From: an uncultured Collinsella sp.
Lineage (GTDB): Bacteria > Actinomycetota > Coriobacteriia > Coriobacteriales > Coriobacteriaceae
Reading direction: 5' to 3'
DNA: 34,604 bases
Assembly (NCBI GenBank): GCA_900542635.1
Contig: UQOJ01000019.1
Span: 1 to 34,604 of the forward strand
The notes under the pieces are model-generated. The model did not search any database, was not told the origin of the DNA, and was given only the letters and a program-made list of their open reading frames with translations. Below are positions 7,357 to 15,347 of the stretch, one piece after another. The translations under genes were made by a program, and so were the position numbers. Positions within the stretch are counted from its first letter, which is position 1; every line of letters begins with the position of its first letter.

Positions 7357-8322
7357 TTACTTCAACGAGGCAAGAAGATGCTCAGCGGCACCGATGAGCG
7401 GAGCATCGCCCTCCAGAGAACCGATGAGGATCGGCGTGTCCTGAAGCGGATCGAGCGCCTGGCTGGCATAGCCCTCGTGTACCGAATCCTTCCACGTCTG
7501 CGAACGCCAATCGGGACCTTGGTGAATCACGCCGCCCGAAAGCACGATGACCTCAGGGTCCAGGATGTTAGCGAGCGAGCCCAAGCTGGCCCCCAGCGCA
7601 AAGCCGGCGTCATGGATGACCTCGGTCGCCTTTGCGTCGCCCGCACGGCACAGGTCGTTCACATCGCGACCGACCGAAGGACGGCTGGGGTCGACGCGGC
7701 CAAAACGCTCATCGTACATTCGACCAATGGAAGTGCCCGAAGCAACCGACTCCAGATGGCCGGAACGCCCGCAGGCGCAGGGAATGCCGGCGGCAGCCGA
7801 GCACTCGATGTGGCCCATATGGCCGGCAGCACCATGGAAGCCCTGCATCACGCGGCCGTTCTCGACATATGCGCCGCCGATGCCCGTACCGATGCCAAGA
7901 CACAAGACGGAGAACTTGCCCTTGCCGACGCCCCAGTGGGCCTCGCCCAGAGCATGAGCCTGCACGTCGCCTACGACGGCAACGGGAAGACCGAGGTCCT
8001 CGCGCAGACGCGGCCCCAACTGAACGCCGGACCAGCCGGGCATGATCTCATTGGCATACGCGATGGCGCCCGTCTTGGGATCGACGACGCCGGCGGCACC
8101 GATACCGACGCCAAGGACCTCGACATCGGGATTCGCCTCGAGAGCAGCCTTGATGGACGCCTCGATACGCTGGAAGACGGCCTCGCCGCCCTCCTGGGCC
8201 TCGGTAGGAACTTCGGCCTCAAAAACGGGATGGGGCACACTACCGTCAGCCGGGTACTCCATGATGGCAGTCGCGATCTTAGTTCCGCCGATATCGACAG
8301 AGCAGACGTACTTGTTCTCCAT
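7357..8322 (-). CDS. nanK: ROK family sugar kinase, probable N-acetylmannosamine kinase
   Basis: Predicted to phosphorylate ManNAc with ATP. The ROK N-terminal phosphate motif DIGGTK is at residues 10-15, the probable catalytic Asp119 is in GDVQAHALGE, and the GIGTGIGG loop follows. The ROK zinc motif is CACGRSGHLE (182-191) with His171 upstream; the last zinc ligand is His189 instead of the usual Cys. 321 residues is normal. The ATG at 8322 has AAGGAG about 8 nt upstream. ROK kinases are hard to separate by sequence (glucokinase, NanK, NagK); the assignment rests on its place between nanA and nanE. Kinase function is secure, the substrate is likely. Confidence 0.88.
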   Translation of the reverse strand: MENKYVCSVDIGGTKIATAIMEYPADGSVPHPVFEAEVPTEAQEGGEAVFQRIEASIKAALEANPDVEVLGVGIGAAGVVDPKTGAIAYANEIMPGWSGVQLGPRLREDLGLPVAVVGDVQAHALGEAHWGVGKGKFSVLCLGIGTGIGGAYVENGRVMQGFHGAAGHMGHIECSAAAGIPCACGRSGHLESVASGTSIGRMYDERFGRVDPSRPSVGRDVNDLCRAGDAKATEVIHDAGFALGASLGSLANILDPEVIVLSGGVIHQGPDWRSQTWKDSVHEGYASQALDPLQDTPILIGSLEGDAPLIGAAEHLLASLK

Positions 8323-8423
8323 GTCGCTCTCCTTAGGAGATAAAAAACAACTACAGGAAATGCGCCGTCAGGCTAGCCGTCACAGCGCGGTAAAGGTTTT
8401 CCAAGTGCCCGAGATCGCCGAGA

Positions 8424-8465
8424 AACCGTGTGACCATTGACCTAATGGGTCATGGCCGCACGGTT
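8424..8465 (-). repeat. imperfect hairpin in nanA-nanK gap
   Basis: Outer arms AACCGTG and CACGGTT (8424-8430, 8459-8465) enclose inner arms TGACC and GGTCA, with a short bulge. It lies in the 173-nt gap between nanA and nanK, which otherwise shows nothing coding. A folded intercistronic RNA element is likely. Confidence 0.45.
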
Positions 8466-8495
8466 GAACGGCGAGGTCGGGTGCCTGGAAAAGCT

Positions 8496-9416
8496 TTAAA
8501 GGAGACCGTTGTCCTGGAGGACCTTCTTAATCGCCTCGACGTTCTCGCCGGTCATGGCCTTCACCGGGCGCGGCATGGTCGGGCTGTCGAAGATACCCAT
8601 GAGGTTCATAGCGGTCTTGAAGGCGCCGACGCCACCGGCATAGCCCTGGACGCCCGAGGTGACATCCCAGATGTGCGAAATCTCATTGAGGCGATCCTGC
8701 TCGGCCTTGACGGTAGCCCAGTCACCAGCCTGAGCGGCCTTCCACTGACGCACGTAGCCCTCGGGCTCAACGTTGGCGAGACCCGGGACGGAACCGTCGG
8801 CGCCACCGAGGTAGGCGCCGTCGACAACAACCTCGTGGCCGGTGAGAATGCTCATCGGATGGCCGTTCTTCTCGTTCTCCTGAACGAGGTAGCGGAACGA
8901 GATGTCATCACCCGAGGAATCCTTGACGCCGGCCAGAACGCCCTCGGCGCCGAGCTTGGCAAGGAGCTTCCAGGGGAGCTTGGTGTGAACGCAGACGGGA
9001 ATGTCATAGGCAAAGATGGGCAGGTCGAGCTCCTCGTGCAGGATGCGGAAGTGCTCCTCGACCTCGGTCATGCCCTGCAGGGCATAGAACGGGCAGGTGG
9101 CGACGAGGGCATCGGCGCCCAGCTCCTGGGCGACCTTGCCGTGCTCGATCATGCGCTCGGTCTCGGTATCGATGATGCCGACCAGAACGGGAACGCGGTG
9201 GTCGACGATACGAACGGCCTCGGCGATAATCTGGCGACGGCGCTCGTCGGTGGAGAAGACGACCTCGCCCGATGATCCCAAGAAGAACAGGCCATCGACG
9301 CCGGCATCGATCATGCGGTTGATGCTGCGCTCAAAGGAGGCAACGTCGAGCTGGTGATCTTCGGTATCGGGAACAACGACGGGAGGGATAACGCCGGTGA
9401 ATTTCTGAGTTGCCAC
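8496..9416 (-). CDS. nanA: N-acetylneuraminate lyase (DHDPS/NAL family aldolase)
   Basis: Predicted to split Neu5Ac into ManNAc and pyruvate through a Schiff base. The TIM-barrel family motif GSSGE is at 47-51, the catalytic tyrosine is Tyr137 (in FAYDIP) and the Schiff-base lysine is Lys165 (in AGVKDSSGD). As I recall these are the same positions as in E. coli NanA. I chose the GTG at 9416 because AAGGAG lies 6 nt upstream and it gives 306 residues, the family size; the long reading back to 9500 adds 28 residues without homology. Sequence alone could also suit another member such as a 2-keto-3-deoxy acid aldolase, but adjacent nanK and nanE make sialic acid the best substrate. Confidence 0.9.
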   Translation of the reverse strand: MATQKFTGVIPPVVVPDTEDHQLDVASFERSINRMIDAGVDGLFFLGSSGEVVFSTDERRRQIIAEAVRIVDHRVPVLVGIIDTETERMIEHGKVAQELGADALVATCPFYALQGMTEVEEHFRILHEELDLPIFAYDIPVCVHTKLPWKLLAKLGAEGVLAGVKDSSGDDISFRYLVQENEKNGHPMSILTGHEVVVDGAYLGGADGSVPGLANVEPEGYVRQWKAAQAGDWATVKAEQDRLNEISHIWDVTSGVQGYAGGVGAFKTAMNLMGIFDSPTMPRPVKAMTGENVEAIKKVLQDNGLL

Positions 9417-9484
9417 AAGAATCTCCTTAGCTGTCTGGCGGGCGGCCCTATGCCACCCACTCTTGTTGGCAGTGTCCAGGCCGT

Positions 9485-10336
9485 CTAGGCCAAAGAACAC
9501 GAGTAGAACGTTTGGTTAAAAAAGTCGACGACTTCATTTTCGAACGCATTGATGCGCTCGTGAGCGTATTTTGCATAGATGATATGCCTCCGGTCACACT
9601 CAAGACCGTTGAATACGGCAAACTGATCCTTGGGATCGCTCACGGTATCCATAAGCGATGTGCCCATGAGCACCGATCCGCGCACCCGAGACGACAACGC
9701 CTCGAGGCCGCCAGGAAGCGGATTGGCAACCGCCGTGCAGGCGAGGCCCCGCTCGTCCAGAGCAGAAACCGCCAGCGCGACTCCGCCGCCAAGACCCTCG
9801 CCCCATGCAAAGATGCGGTCGGGGTCCATGCCATCAAGATTGCGCGCGACCTTCGCCAACGCGCAGCCCCAACGGACGCGCCTGACAAATGCGGGCGAAG
9901 AAATCCCCCGCTGCAGGTCGTCCGCACCAGCAACATCGTCATCCAGCGCGAGAACGGCATACCCCATGGCGGCAAATCTCGTCATGTGATGCCAGCCGCG
10001 CACAGGCCGATCGATGTCGTGGAACATCAGGCACAGCGGCACGCGCTCAGATACTCGGGCACGACCGACAGGCTCGATCAAACGAGCGTGAATCGCATCG
10101 TCACCGAGCTCAAAGGAGACCTCCGAGTAACGGGCGCAGGGGTTAACAAAGTCAATCGCCGTTATGGCCAGGCCTTGAATCTCAAGATTCGAAGCGCATG
10201 TCTCTAAATCAGAAACATCTGCTTGGACATCACCGCGCCAGCCCCGATATTCTGCGAGCCTTGACGAAACCGTTCCAGGAATTCCCACGAGTCCGGGGAC
10301 AATCAGCTCGTCAACATTGCTCTCGCACTTAGACAT
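9485..10336 (-). CDS. CE7-type esterase paralog, catalytically degenerate
   Basis: Alpha/beta-hydrolase of 283 residues that aligns along its length with the preceding gene (acetyl xylan esterase / cephalosporin-C deacetylase family, CE7). Shared landmarks are FH in the oxyanion strand, FAAMGYAVLALD against FAGMGMALIALD, and MGTSLMDTVSDPKDQFAVFNGL against FGTGTADIVCPPATQFAVYNNL. The catalytic Asp (230) and His (259, in AHER) positions are kept. The nucleophile elbow reads GEGLG where the partner has GASQG: Ser is replaced by Gly181. The CE7 GQGG segment is also lost. It starts inside the last codons of its partner (8-nt overlap), so the two are co-translated. It is probably a pseudoenzyme or a partner subunit; the open frame argues against a dead gene. 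Confidence 0.8.
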   Translation of the reverse strand: MSKCESNVDELIVPGLVGIPGTVSSRLAEYRGWRGDVQADVSDLETCASNLEIQGLAITAIDFVNPCARYSEVSFELGDDAIHARLIEPVGRARVSERVPLCLMFHDIDRPVRGWHHMTRFAAMGYAVLALDDDVAGADDLQRGISSPAFVRRVRWGCALAKVARNLDGMDPDRIFAWGEGLGGGVALAVSALDERGLACTAVANPLPGGLEALSSRVRGSVLMGTSLMDTVSDPKDQFAVFNGLECDRRHIIYAKYAHERINAFENEVVDFFNQTFYSCSLA

Positions 10337-11306
10337 GAGCCTCCCCTCCCTTGCAGAAAAACGGAATGATCAGATCGTCAAAATCCTGAATCTCCTCGTG
10401 GCCAAAGCCTTCAAAGAACTCATGACGCTTTTCGCAGGTCAGGTTGTTATAGACCGCAAACTGCGTCGCTGGCGGACAGACGATATCGGCTGTGCCGGTG
10501 CCAAACAGCACGGGGCATTTGACCATAGGGGCAAAGTTCTTGGAATCGAAGTACGCCAGCTTGGCATAGGCTTCGTCAATACGAGTCGAGTCCTCGTCAA
10601 ACCAGCGAGACCAATAGCGCAGGCCCTCGTAGGCAATGTCGTCGGCATCCAAATCCCAGACCAGGCGGAAATCTGACAGGAAGGGATAGAGGATGGCGGC
10701 GCGATTGATAAGCTCGCTGTTAAGCGCACAGGTAGCAATGCCCAGACCGCCGCCCTGCGACGCGCCGTTCACAAATACGCGGGAAAGATCGATGCCCTCG
10801 AGCTCGCGAACGATGCGGCACAGGATGCGAATATCTTGGTGCAAGCGGACATAGTAGAGGTTGGCCGGGTCGCCGTCGATACCGGCGACGATATGCCCAG
10901 CAACCGTCGTGCCCTCAAATCCACCAATGTCCTCGGAGGGACCTCCTTGGCCGGGGCAGTCGAGGGCGATGAGTGCCATGCCCATGCCCGCAAACGACGC
11001 CTGCTCAAACCAGCTGCGGCTTGCACCCGGATACCCATGGAACTGAAGCACCAATGGCACGGGCTCGTCCGAGACGGGCTTAAGGTACTTGGCATGCAGG
11101 CGAGCGCCACACATGCCGGTATACCAGAGGTCGAAAAGCTGGCAGGTCGCGGCATCGTTGACCGATGCCGTCTCGATCGCATAGTCAAGCCCGACGGCGT
11201 CGGCCTCGGCCATGCGATCCTTCCAAAAGAGATCGAAATCTGATGGACGGGGCATGACGCCTCGATATTCACCAAATTGATGTTGTAGCTCCTGAGCACT
11301 TGGCAT
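10329..11306 (-). CDS. CE7-type (acetyl xylan esterase family) deacetylase, candidate sialate O-acetylesterase
   Basis: Alpha/beta-hydrolase of 325 residues with the CE7 N-terminal segment PRPSDFDLFWKDR. It has the oxyanion motif FHGYPG, the CPGQGG segment (RGQ-like, 118-122), the nucleophile elbow GASQGGG with Ser183, Asp274 in GTADIVCPP and His303 in FGHEE, so the triad is complete. No signal peptide is visible, so it acts in the cytoplasm, after import. CE7 enzymes remove acetyl groups from sugars; inside a sialic acid operon the natural guess is removal of O-acetyl groups from sialic acid, which is inference. The ATG at 11306 is used because the family N-terminus begins there; a TTG at 11321 is possible but lies directly against the only purine-rich stretch. 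Confidence 0.85.
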   Translation of the reverse strand: MPSAQELQHQFGEYRGVMPRPSDFDLFWKDRMAEADAVGLDYAIETASVNDAATCQLFDLWYTGMCGARLHAKYLKPVSDEPVPLVLQFHGYPGASRSWFEQASFAGMGMALIALDCPGQGGPSEDIGGFEGTTVAGHIVAGIDGDPANLYYVRLHQDIRILCRIVRELEGIDLSRVFVNGASQGGGLGIATCALNSELINRAAILYPFLSDFRLVWDLDADDIAYEGLRYWSRWFDEDSTRIDEAYAKLAYFDSKNFAPMVKCPVLFGTGTADIVCPPATQFAVYNNLTCEKRHEFFEGFGHEEIQDFDDLIIPFFCKGGEAHV

Positions 11307-11342
11307 GGCTCGTGAACCCAACCTTTCGAAATCGCAACGGAG

Positions 11343-11370
11343 GTGCGCCCGGCAAGGGAACCGGGCGCAC
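11343..11370 (-). repeat. intercistronic hairpin between OppF-like and esterase genes
   Basis: Perfect 10-bp arms GTGCGCCCGG and CCGGGCGCAC with an 8-nt loop, 17 nt after the ATPase stop codon. No T-tract follows, so it is probably an mRNA stabiliser or a partial attenuator between transporter and enzyme genes. Confidence 0.65.
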
Positions 11371-11386
11371 GGGAGGGAAAGCGAGG

Positions 11387-12214
11387 CTACTCGCCGAGCT
11401 TGGGGTGCAGCAGCGACGGCGCAGCGCCGAGCAGCATCTTGGTGTAGGGGTCCTGGGGGTGCTGGAAGACCTGCTTGGCCTCGCCCTGCTCGACGATCTT
11501 GCCGCCATTCATAACGATGATGTCGTCAGAGATATAGCGGACCGTCTGGATGTCATGGCTGATGAACACCATGGCCAGGCCGAGCTCCTTCTTAAGGTCG
11601 GTCAGCAGGTTCAGAATCTGCGCGCGGACCGAAACGTCCAGAGCCGAGGTGGGCTCGTCGGCGATGATGGCATCGGGGTTCAGCGACAGGGCACGGGCAA
11701 TTGCGACGCGCTGACGCTGGCCGCCCGAAAGCTGGCCGGGAAGAACCTCGGCAGCGGAGCTGGGCAGACCGGTGAGCTCCAAGAGTTCCTTGACGCGCTT
11801 CTCCTGCTCGGCCTCGGTACCCAGGTTGTGGACGCGCATGGGGTCGAGCAGTTGCTCGCGAACGACCATGCGGGGGTTGAGCGCCGTGGCCGGGTTCTGG
11901 AACACGACCGAGATGACGCGACCCATGTGGCGACGGTCCTCGGCGGTACGTTTGGTAACGTCCTTGCCCTTAAAGTAGACCTTGCCGCTCGTGGGGGCCT
12001 GCAGGCCGCACATGACGTTAGCGGTGGTGGACTTACCGCAACCGGACTCGCCGACGATGCCGATCGTCTGACCGGGCATGAGCTTAATCGTTACACCCTG
12101 GACGGCGTGAACCAGGTTGGGGTGCAGAATCGAGCCGGTACGGGTCCTAAAGGTGACGTGGACGTCATCAAGGAAGATGATCGGCTCGACGCCGTTTACT
12201 GCGGTCTCGCTCAT
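11387..12214 (-). CDS. ABC transporter ATPase, OppF/DppF type
   Basis: Cytoplasmic ATP-hydrolysing subunit of a peptide/nickel-family importer, 275 residues. Walker A GESGCGKST is at 55-63, the Q-loop is in VVFQNP, the signature LSGGQRQR begins at 162, Walker B AIIADEP is at 182-188, and the H-loop is in FISHD. The C-terminal extension of this family is short here. The ATG at 12214 follows the upstream stop codon with no gap and has an almost perfect ribosome binding site, GGAGGTGAT, inside the end of the previous gene. It would pair with the fused permease-ATPase encoded next to it. Confidence 0.93.
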   Translation of the reverse strand: MSETAVNGVEPIIFLDDVHVTFRTRTGSILHPNLVHAVQGVTIKLMPGQTIGIVGESGCGKSTTANVMCGLQAPTSGKVYFKGKDVTKRTAEDRRHMGRVISVVFQNPATALNPRMVVREQLLDPMRVHNLGTEAEQEKRVKELLELTGLPSSAAEVLPGQLSGGQRQRVAIARALSLNPDAIIADEPTSALDVSVRAQILNLLTDLKKELGLAMVFISHDIQTVRYISDDIIVMNGGKIVEQGEAKQVFQHPQDPYTKMLLGAAPSLLHPKLGE

Positions 12215-14230
12215 CTACATCACCTCCGCGTGAGGGGTCAAACCATTTGCCTTGAGCACCTCGTCGGGGAGCTCGGAATAGAAGTGCTCGGTGCCGGGCA
12301 CGCGCTTGAAGACCGGACGGGTGTCCAGGCCAATACGCGGGTGGCTCGAGCGGGGCGCGAAGCGATCGCCCTTGGGGAAATCGCGCGGGCTCGGAACGGC
12401 ACCGGGCACCTGGTGCAGGCGGCCCGAACCGCTCTCGATGGACAGAACGGAACCCAGAAGACCGCGGGTGTACTCGTGGATCGGGTTAGTGAGCAGCTCC
12501 TTGGTGGGCGCCTGCTCGATAACCTGGCCAGCGTACATAACCGTGATGTTATGGGCGACCTCGGCGACCAGAGCCAGGTCATGCGAAACGAAGATCATGG
12601 CAAAGCCGAGCTTGGCCTGAAGATCGTTGAGCAGCTTGATGACCTGCTTCTGGACGGTAACGTCCAGAGCGGTCGTGGGCTCGTCGCAGATGACCAGCTT
12701 GGGGTCGCGGGTAAGGGCCATAGCGATCAGGACACGCTGACGCTGGCCGCCGGAAAGCTCGTGCGGATAGCTCTCGAGCGTGCGCTTGGGATCGAGGCCG
12801 ACGAGCTCCAGGAGCTCCTCGGCGCTGCGGGTTCCGCCGCGCTTGGTGAGCTGCTTCATCTGGGCAGAGATGAGCATGGAGGGGTTGAGCGAGGACAGGG
12901 CGTCCTGATAGACCATAGCGATATCGGTACCACGCAGGCCGAACCACTCCTTCTTGCTCATCTTGAGCAGGTCACGGCCCTCCCAGAGGACCTCGCCGGA
13001 AAGGTGCTCGTCCTCATCGGTCAGGCCCATGATGGCCAGCGTGGTGATGGACTTACCGCAACCGGACTCGCCCACCAGGCCCATGGTCTGACCAGGACGG
13101 ACGTCAAAGTTGACATGGTCGACGACGTTGATATCACCGTGATGCTCAAACTGGATGCAGAAGTCACGGACCGAGAGAATCGGTTCAACAGACTCGTCGG
13201 GCACATGGCGATCGTCACGCTTGAGCTCGACATCGCGCAGGGCGCCAAGGCGAGCGGAGAGGGACTGGGCCTGCTCCTTGTAGGCTCGAACGGGGTCGGA
13301 GACCAGCAGGTCGGCCTCGCGACGCTTGGAGGAATCGGTGGGATCCAGGGCGGCGGAGGGAGCAGCGGCCATGGCGTCGGTAATGCCCTCGGAGAGGATG
13401 TTGAGCGCCAGGCAGGTGATCATGATGGCCAGGCCCGGGAACAGTGCCTGCCACCAACGGCCGGCGAGCACGCCGCCGCGGGCGTCGGCGAGGATGTTGC
13501 CCCAGGTAGCGGTGGGCTCCTGGATACCAGCGCCGATGAAGGTCAGCGAGGCCTCGAAGATGATGGCGTCGGCGACCAGGGTAACGGTGAAGACCATGAT
13601 CGGGGCGATGCAGTTACGCAGAACATGCTTGATCAAAATCCACGGAGCCTTGGCGCCGGAAACGATGACCGCGCGGACATAGTCCTCGCCGTACTCGGAC
13701 ACGATGTTGGCGCGCACGATACGGGCAATCTGCGGAGTGTACATAAAGCCGATGGCGAAGATGATCGACGGCACGGAGTTGCCCAGGATGGAGACAAAGA
13801 CGGCCGCGAGGGCGATGCCCGGGATGGACATGATGATGTCCAGGATACGCATGATCGTCTCGGAGACGGCCTTGCGCGAAACCGCTGCAAGGGCGCCCAC
13901 GACCGAGCCGCAGACCAGAGCCATGGCGGTGGCGCCAAAGCCGATAATCAGCGAGTAACGACCACCGTAGAGCATACGCGACAGAATGTCGCGACCCTTA
14001 TCGTCGGTACCGAAGATAAATCCGTTGCCGGGAGCCTGGCGAGCCGTAAAGATCTCGACCGGGCTATAGGGGGCAAGAAGGGGCGCCAGAATCGCAGTCA
14101 GGGCGACCAGCACCAGCACGACGGCGGCAATCTTAGAAGACAACGTCATCTTCTTCCAGCCACCGAGCTTGAGCCCCTTGGAGGCAGCCTTCTCGAGCTG
14201 CTCGGTTTGCTTCTCTCGAATCTTTACCAT
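12215..14230 (-). CDS. fused ABC permease (OppC-like) and ATPase (OppD-like)
   Basis: One continuous 671-residue frame. Residues about 30-290 form an OppC/DppC-type membrane permease with the N-terminal GTDDKGRDILSR segment, several hydrophobic helices and a cytoplasmic coupling loop near 183-205 (VRAVIVSGAKAPW). After a charged linker (about 295-350) an OppD-type ATPase follows: Walker A GESGCGKS at 387-394, signature LSGGQRQR at 492, Walker B LVICDEP at 512-518, H-loop VSHD and the family C-terminal segment near PGAVPSPRDFP. The start ATG at 14230 lies 3 nt after the oppB-like stop. Such fusions are, as I recall, a feature of SAT-type sialic acid importers (SatABCD, SiaEFGI), which fits the operon. 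No frameshift is involved. Confidence 0.93.
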   Translation of the reverse strand: MVKIREKQTEQLEKAASKGLKLGGWKKMTLSSKIAAVVLVLVALTAILAPLLAPYSPVEIFTARQAPGNGFIFGTDDKGRDILSRMLYGGRYSLIIGFGATAMALVCGSVVGALAAVSRKAVSETIMRILDIIMSIPGIALAAVFVSILGNSVPSIIFAIGFMYTPQIARIVRANIVSEYGEDYVRAVIVSGAKAPWILIKHVLRNCIAPIMVFTVTLVADAIIFEASLTFIGAGIQEPTATWGNILADARGGVLAGRWWQALFPGLAIMITCLALNILSEGITDAMAAAPSAALDPTDSSKRREADLLVSDPVRAYKEQAQSLSARLGALRDVELKRDDRHVPDESVEPILSVRDFCIQFEHHGDINVVDHVNFDVRPGQTMGLVGESGCGKSITTLAIMGLTDEDEHLSGEVLWEGRDLLKMSKKEWFGLRGTDIAMVYQDALSSLNPSMLISAQMKQLTKRGGTRSAEELLELVGLDPKRTLESYPHELSGGQRQRVLIAMALTRDPKLVICDEPTTALDVTVQKQVIKLLNDLQAKLGFAMIFVSHDLALVAEVAHNITVMYAGQVIEQAPTKELLTNPIHEYTRGLLGSVLSIESGSGRLHQVPGAVPSPRDFPKGDRFAPRSSHPRIGLDTRPVFKRVPGTEHFYSELPDEVLKANGLTPHAEVM

Positions 14231-14233
14231 AAT

Positions 14234-15190
14234 CTACACCGTCCTGATGCGCGGGTTGATGAGCAGGTAGAGCATGTCAACCACGATGTTGATGATGATG
14301 AAGGCAAGAGCAACGACGATAACGACGCCCTGAACCAGGTTCGCCTCGTTGCCCTGAACGCCCTGCAGAATCGCAGTGCCCATGCCGGGGAGGTTGAAGA
14401 TAACCTCGATGACGACGGCGCCGCCCATGAGGTAACCGATCTTAAGACCGAGGGTGGTGACCGGGGTGATCAGCGCATTGCGAAGAACGTTGATGCCGAC
14501 GACGACCTTCTCGGGAACGCCGGCGCCGCGAGCCATACGGACATAATCCTTGTCGAGCTCCTCGACCATGGCGGTACGCACGATACGAGTCATCTGGCCC
14601 GTCAGCGGAAATGCCAAGGCGATGGCGGGCATGATCATACGTCCCAGATAGCCAACCGGATTCGTGGTGAAGTGAGGCAGAGCACCCGATGCCGGGAGCA
14701 CCTTAAGGTAGGAAGAGAACAGCAGAATCAACAGAACGGCAAGCCAGAACGACGGGGTTGCCAAGCCGGCGATGGAAAAGACGCGGATCACTTGGTCCGG
14801 CCATTTGTCGCGATACAGTGCCGCGATGACGCCGAGCAAAAACGAAACGACCGCACCGATGGCAAGACCGATAAAGGTCAGCTGCATCGTGACGGGCAGG
14901 GCCGTGGAGATGCGCTTGGCAACGGAGTTGCGAGCAGCACCATAGGTGCCCATGTCGCCATGGATCAAATCGCCCATATAGCGCACGTAGCGCACGGGCC
15001 AGGGGTCGTCCAGACCATACTTCTCATGGTACTCGGCAACCGCCTCGGGCGAGGCACCGTCACCCAACGCCGTGTAGGCGGGGTCGGTCTTGGAGAACGA
15101 CATAAGGAAGAACACCAGGACGGTGACGCCCAATGCCATGATCGGCAGCGCCACAAGACGCCTTCCAATCAAACGTAGCAAGTTGTTCAC
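14234..15190 (-). CDS. ABC transporter permease, OppB/DppB type
   Basis: Membrane subunit of the importer, 318 residues with about six hydrophobic segments. It has the N-terminal helix after a basic RLIGRRL, KYGLDDPWPVRYVRY (typical of DppB/OppB), the LPVTMQLTFIGLAIG helix, the cytoplasmic EAA-type loop around DYVRMARGAGVPEKVVV, and the conserved VEVIFNLPGMG near the end. I chose the GTG at 15190 because GGGGAG lies 5 nt upstream and a basic-then-hydrophobic N-terminus follows; the longer reading from 15223 starts at TTG and lacks a ribosome binding site. Third permease-type element is not needed because OppC is fused to the ATPase downstream. Confidence 0.93.
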   Translation of the reverse strand: MNNLLRLIGRRLVALPIMALGVTVLVFFLMSFSKTDPAYTALGDGASPEAVAEYHEKYGLDDPWPVRYVRYMGDLIHGDMGTYGAARNSVAKRISTALPVTMQLTFIGLAIGAVVSFLLGVIAALYRDKWPDQVIRVFSIAGLATPSFWLAVLLILLFSSYLKVLPASGALPHFTTNPVGYLGRMIMPAIALAFPLTGQMTRIVRTAMVEELDKDYVRMARGAGVPEKVVVGINVLRNALITPVTTLGLKIGYLMGGAVVIEVIFNLPGMGTAILQGVQGNEANLVQGVVIVVALAFIIINIVVDMLYLLINPRIRTV

Positions 15191-15230
15191 GTTCTCTCCC
15201 CTTTCTTTTGTCGGTAGGACCAACTGGTAT

Positions 15231-15248
15231 ATGAGTACGGGTACTCAT
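15231..15248. promoter_or_regulatory. 18-bp palindrome between oppA-like and oppB-like genes
   Basis: Perfect 8-bp arms ATGAGTAC and GTACTCAT with 2 central bases, 41 nt upstream of the oppB-like start codon. Near-complete dyads of this size are typical of dimeric regulators such as GntR or TetR types. There is no clear promoter beside it, so its role is open. Confidence 0.4.
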
Positions 15249-15251
15249 TAC

Positions 15252-15285
15252 AAGACCCGAGCGACATCGTTGCCGCCCGGGTCTT
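15252..15285 (-). repeat. hairpin downstream of the binding-protein gene
   Basis: Arms AAGACCCGAGC and GCCCGGGTCTT pair over 10 of 11 positions, 62 nt after the oppA-like stop codon. The minus strand lacks a T-run behind it. Such a structure after a binding-protein gene usually serves to raise its mRNA level relative to the permease genes. Confidence 0.55.
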
Positions 15286-15347
15286 TGTTTCAACTATGAG
15301 GATACGGTCCCAACGACCGACATCCTGCATATAGACTCAAGCGAGTC

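Noticed and set aside
10329..11306. Cephalosporin-C deacetylase or xylan esterase as the real role
   Set aside because: The CE7 family name allows it, but no xylan or beta-lactam genes are near; the context is sialic acid.
11300..15178. Very long plus-strand open frame (1292 codons) opposite the transporter genes
   Set aside because: Its Gly/Asp/His-rich content mirrors the codon bias of well-supported minus-strand ABC genes, it has no domain I recognise, and it spans gene boundaries on the other strand.
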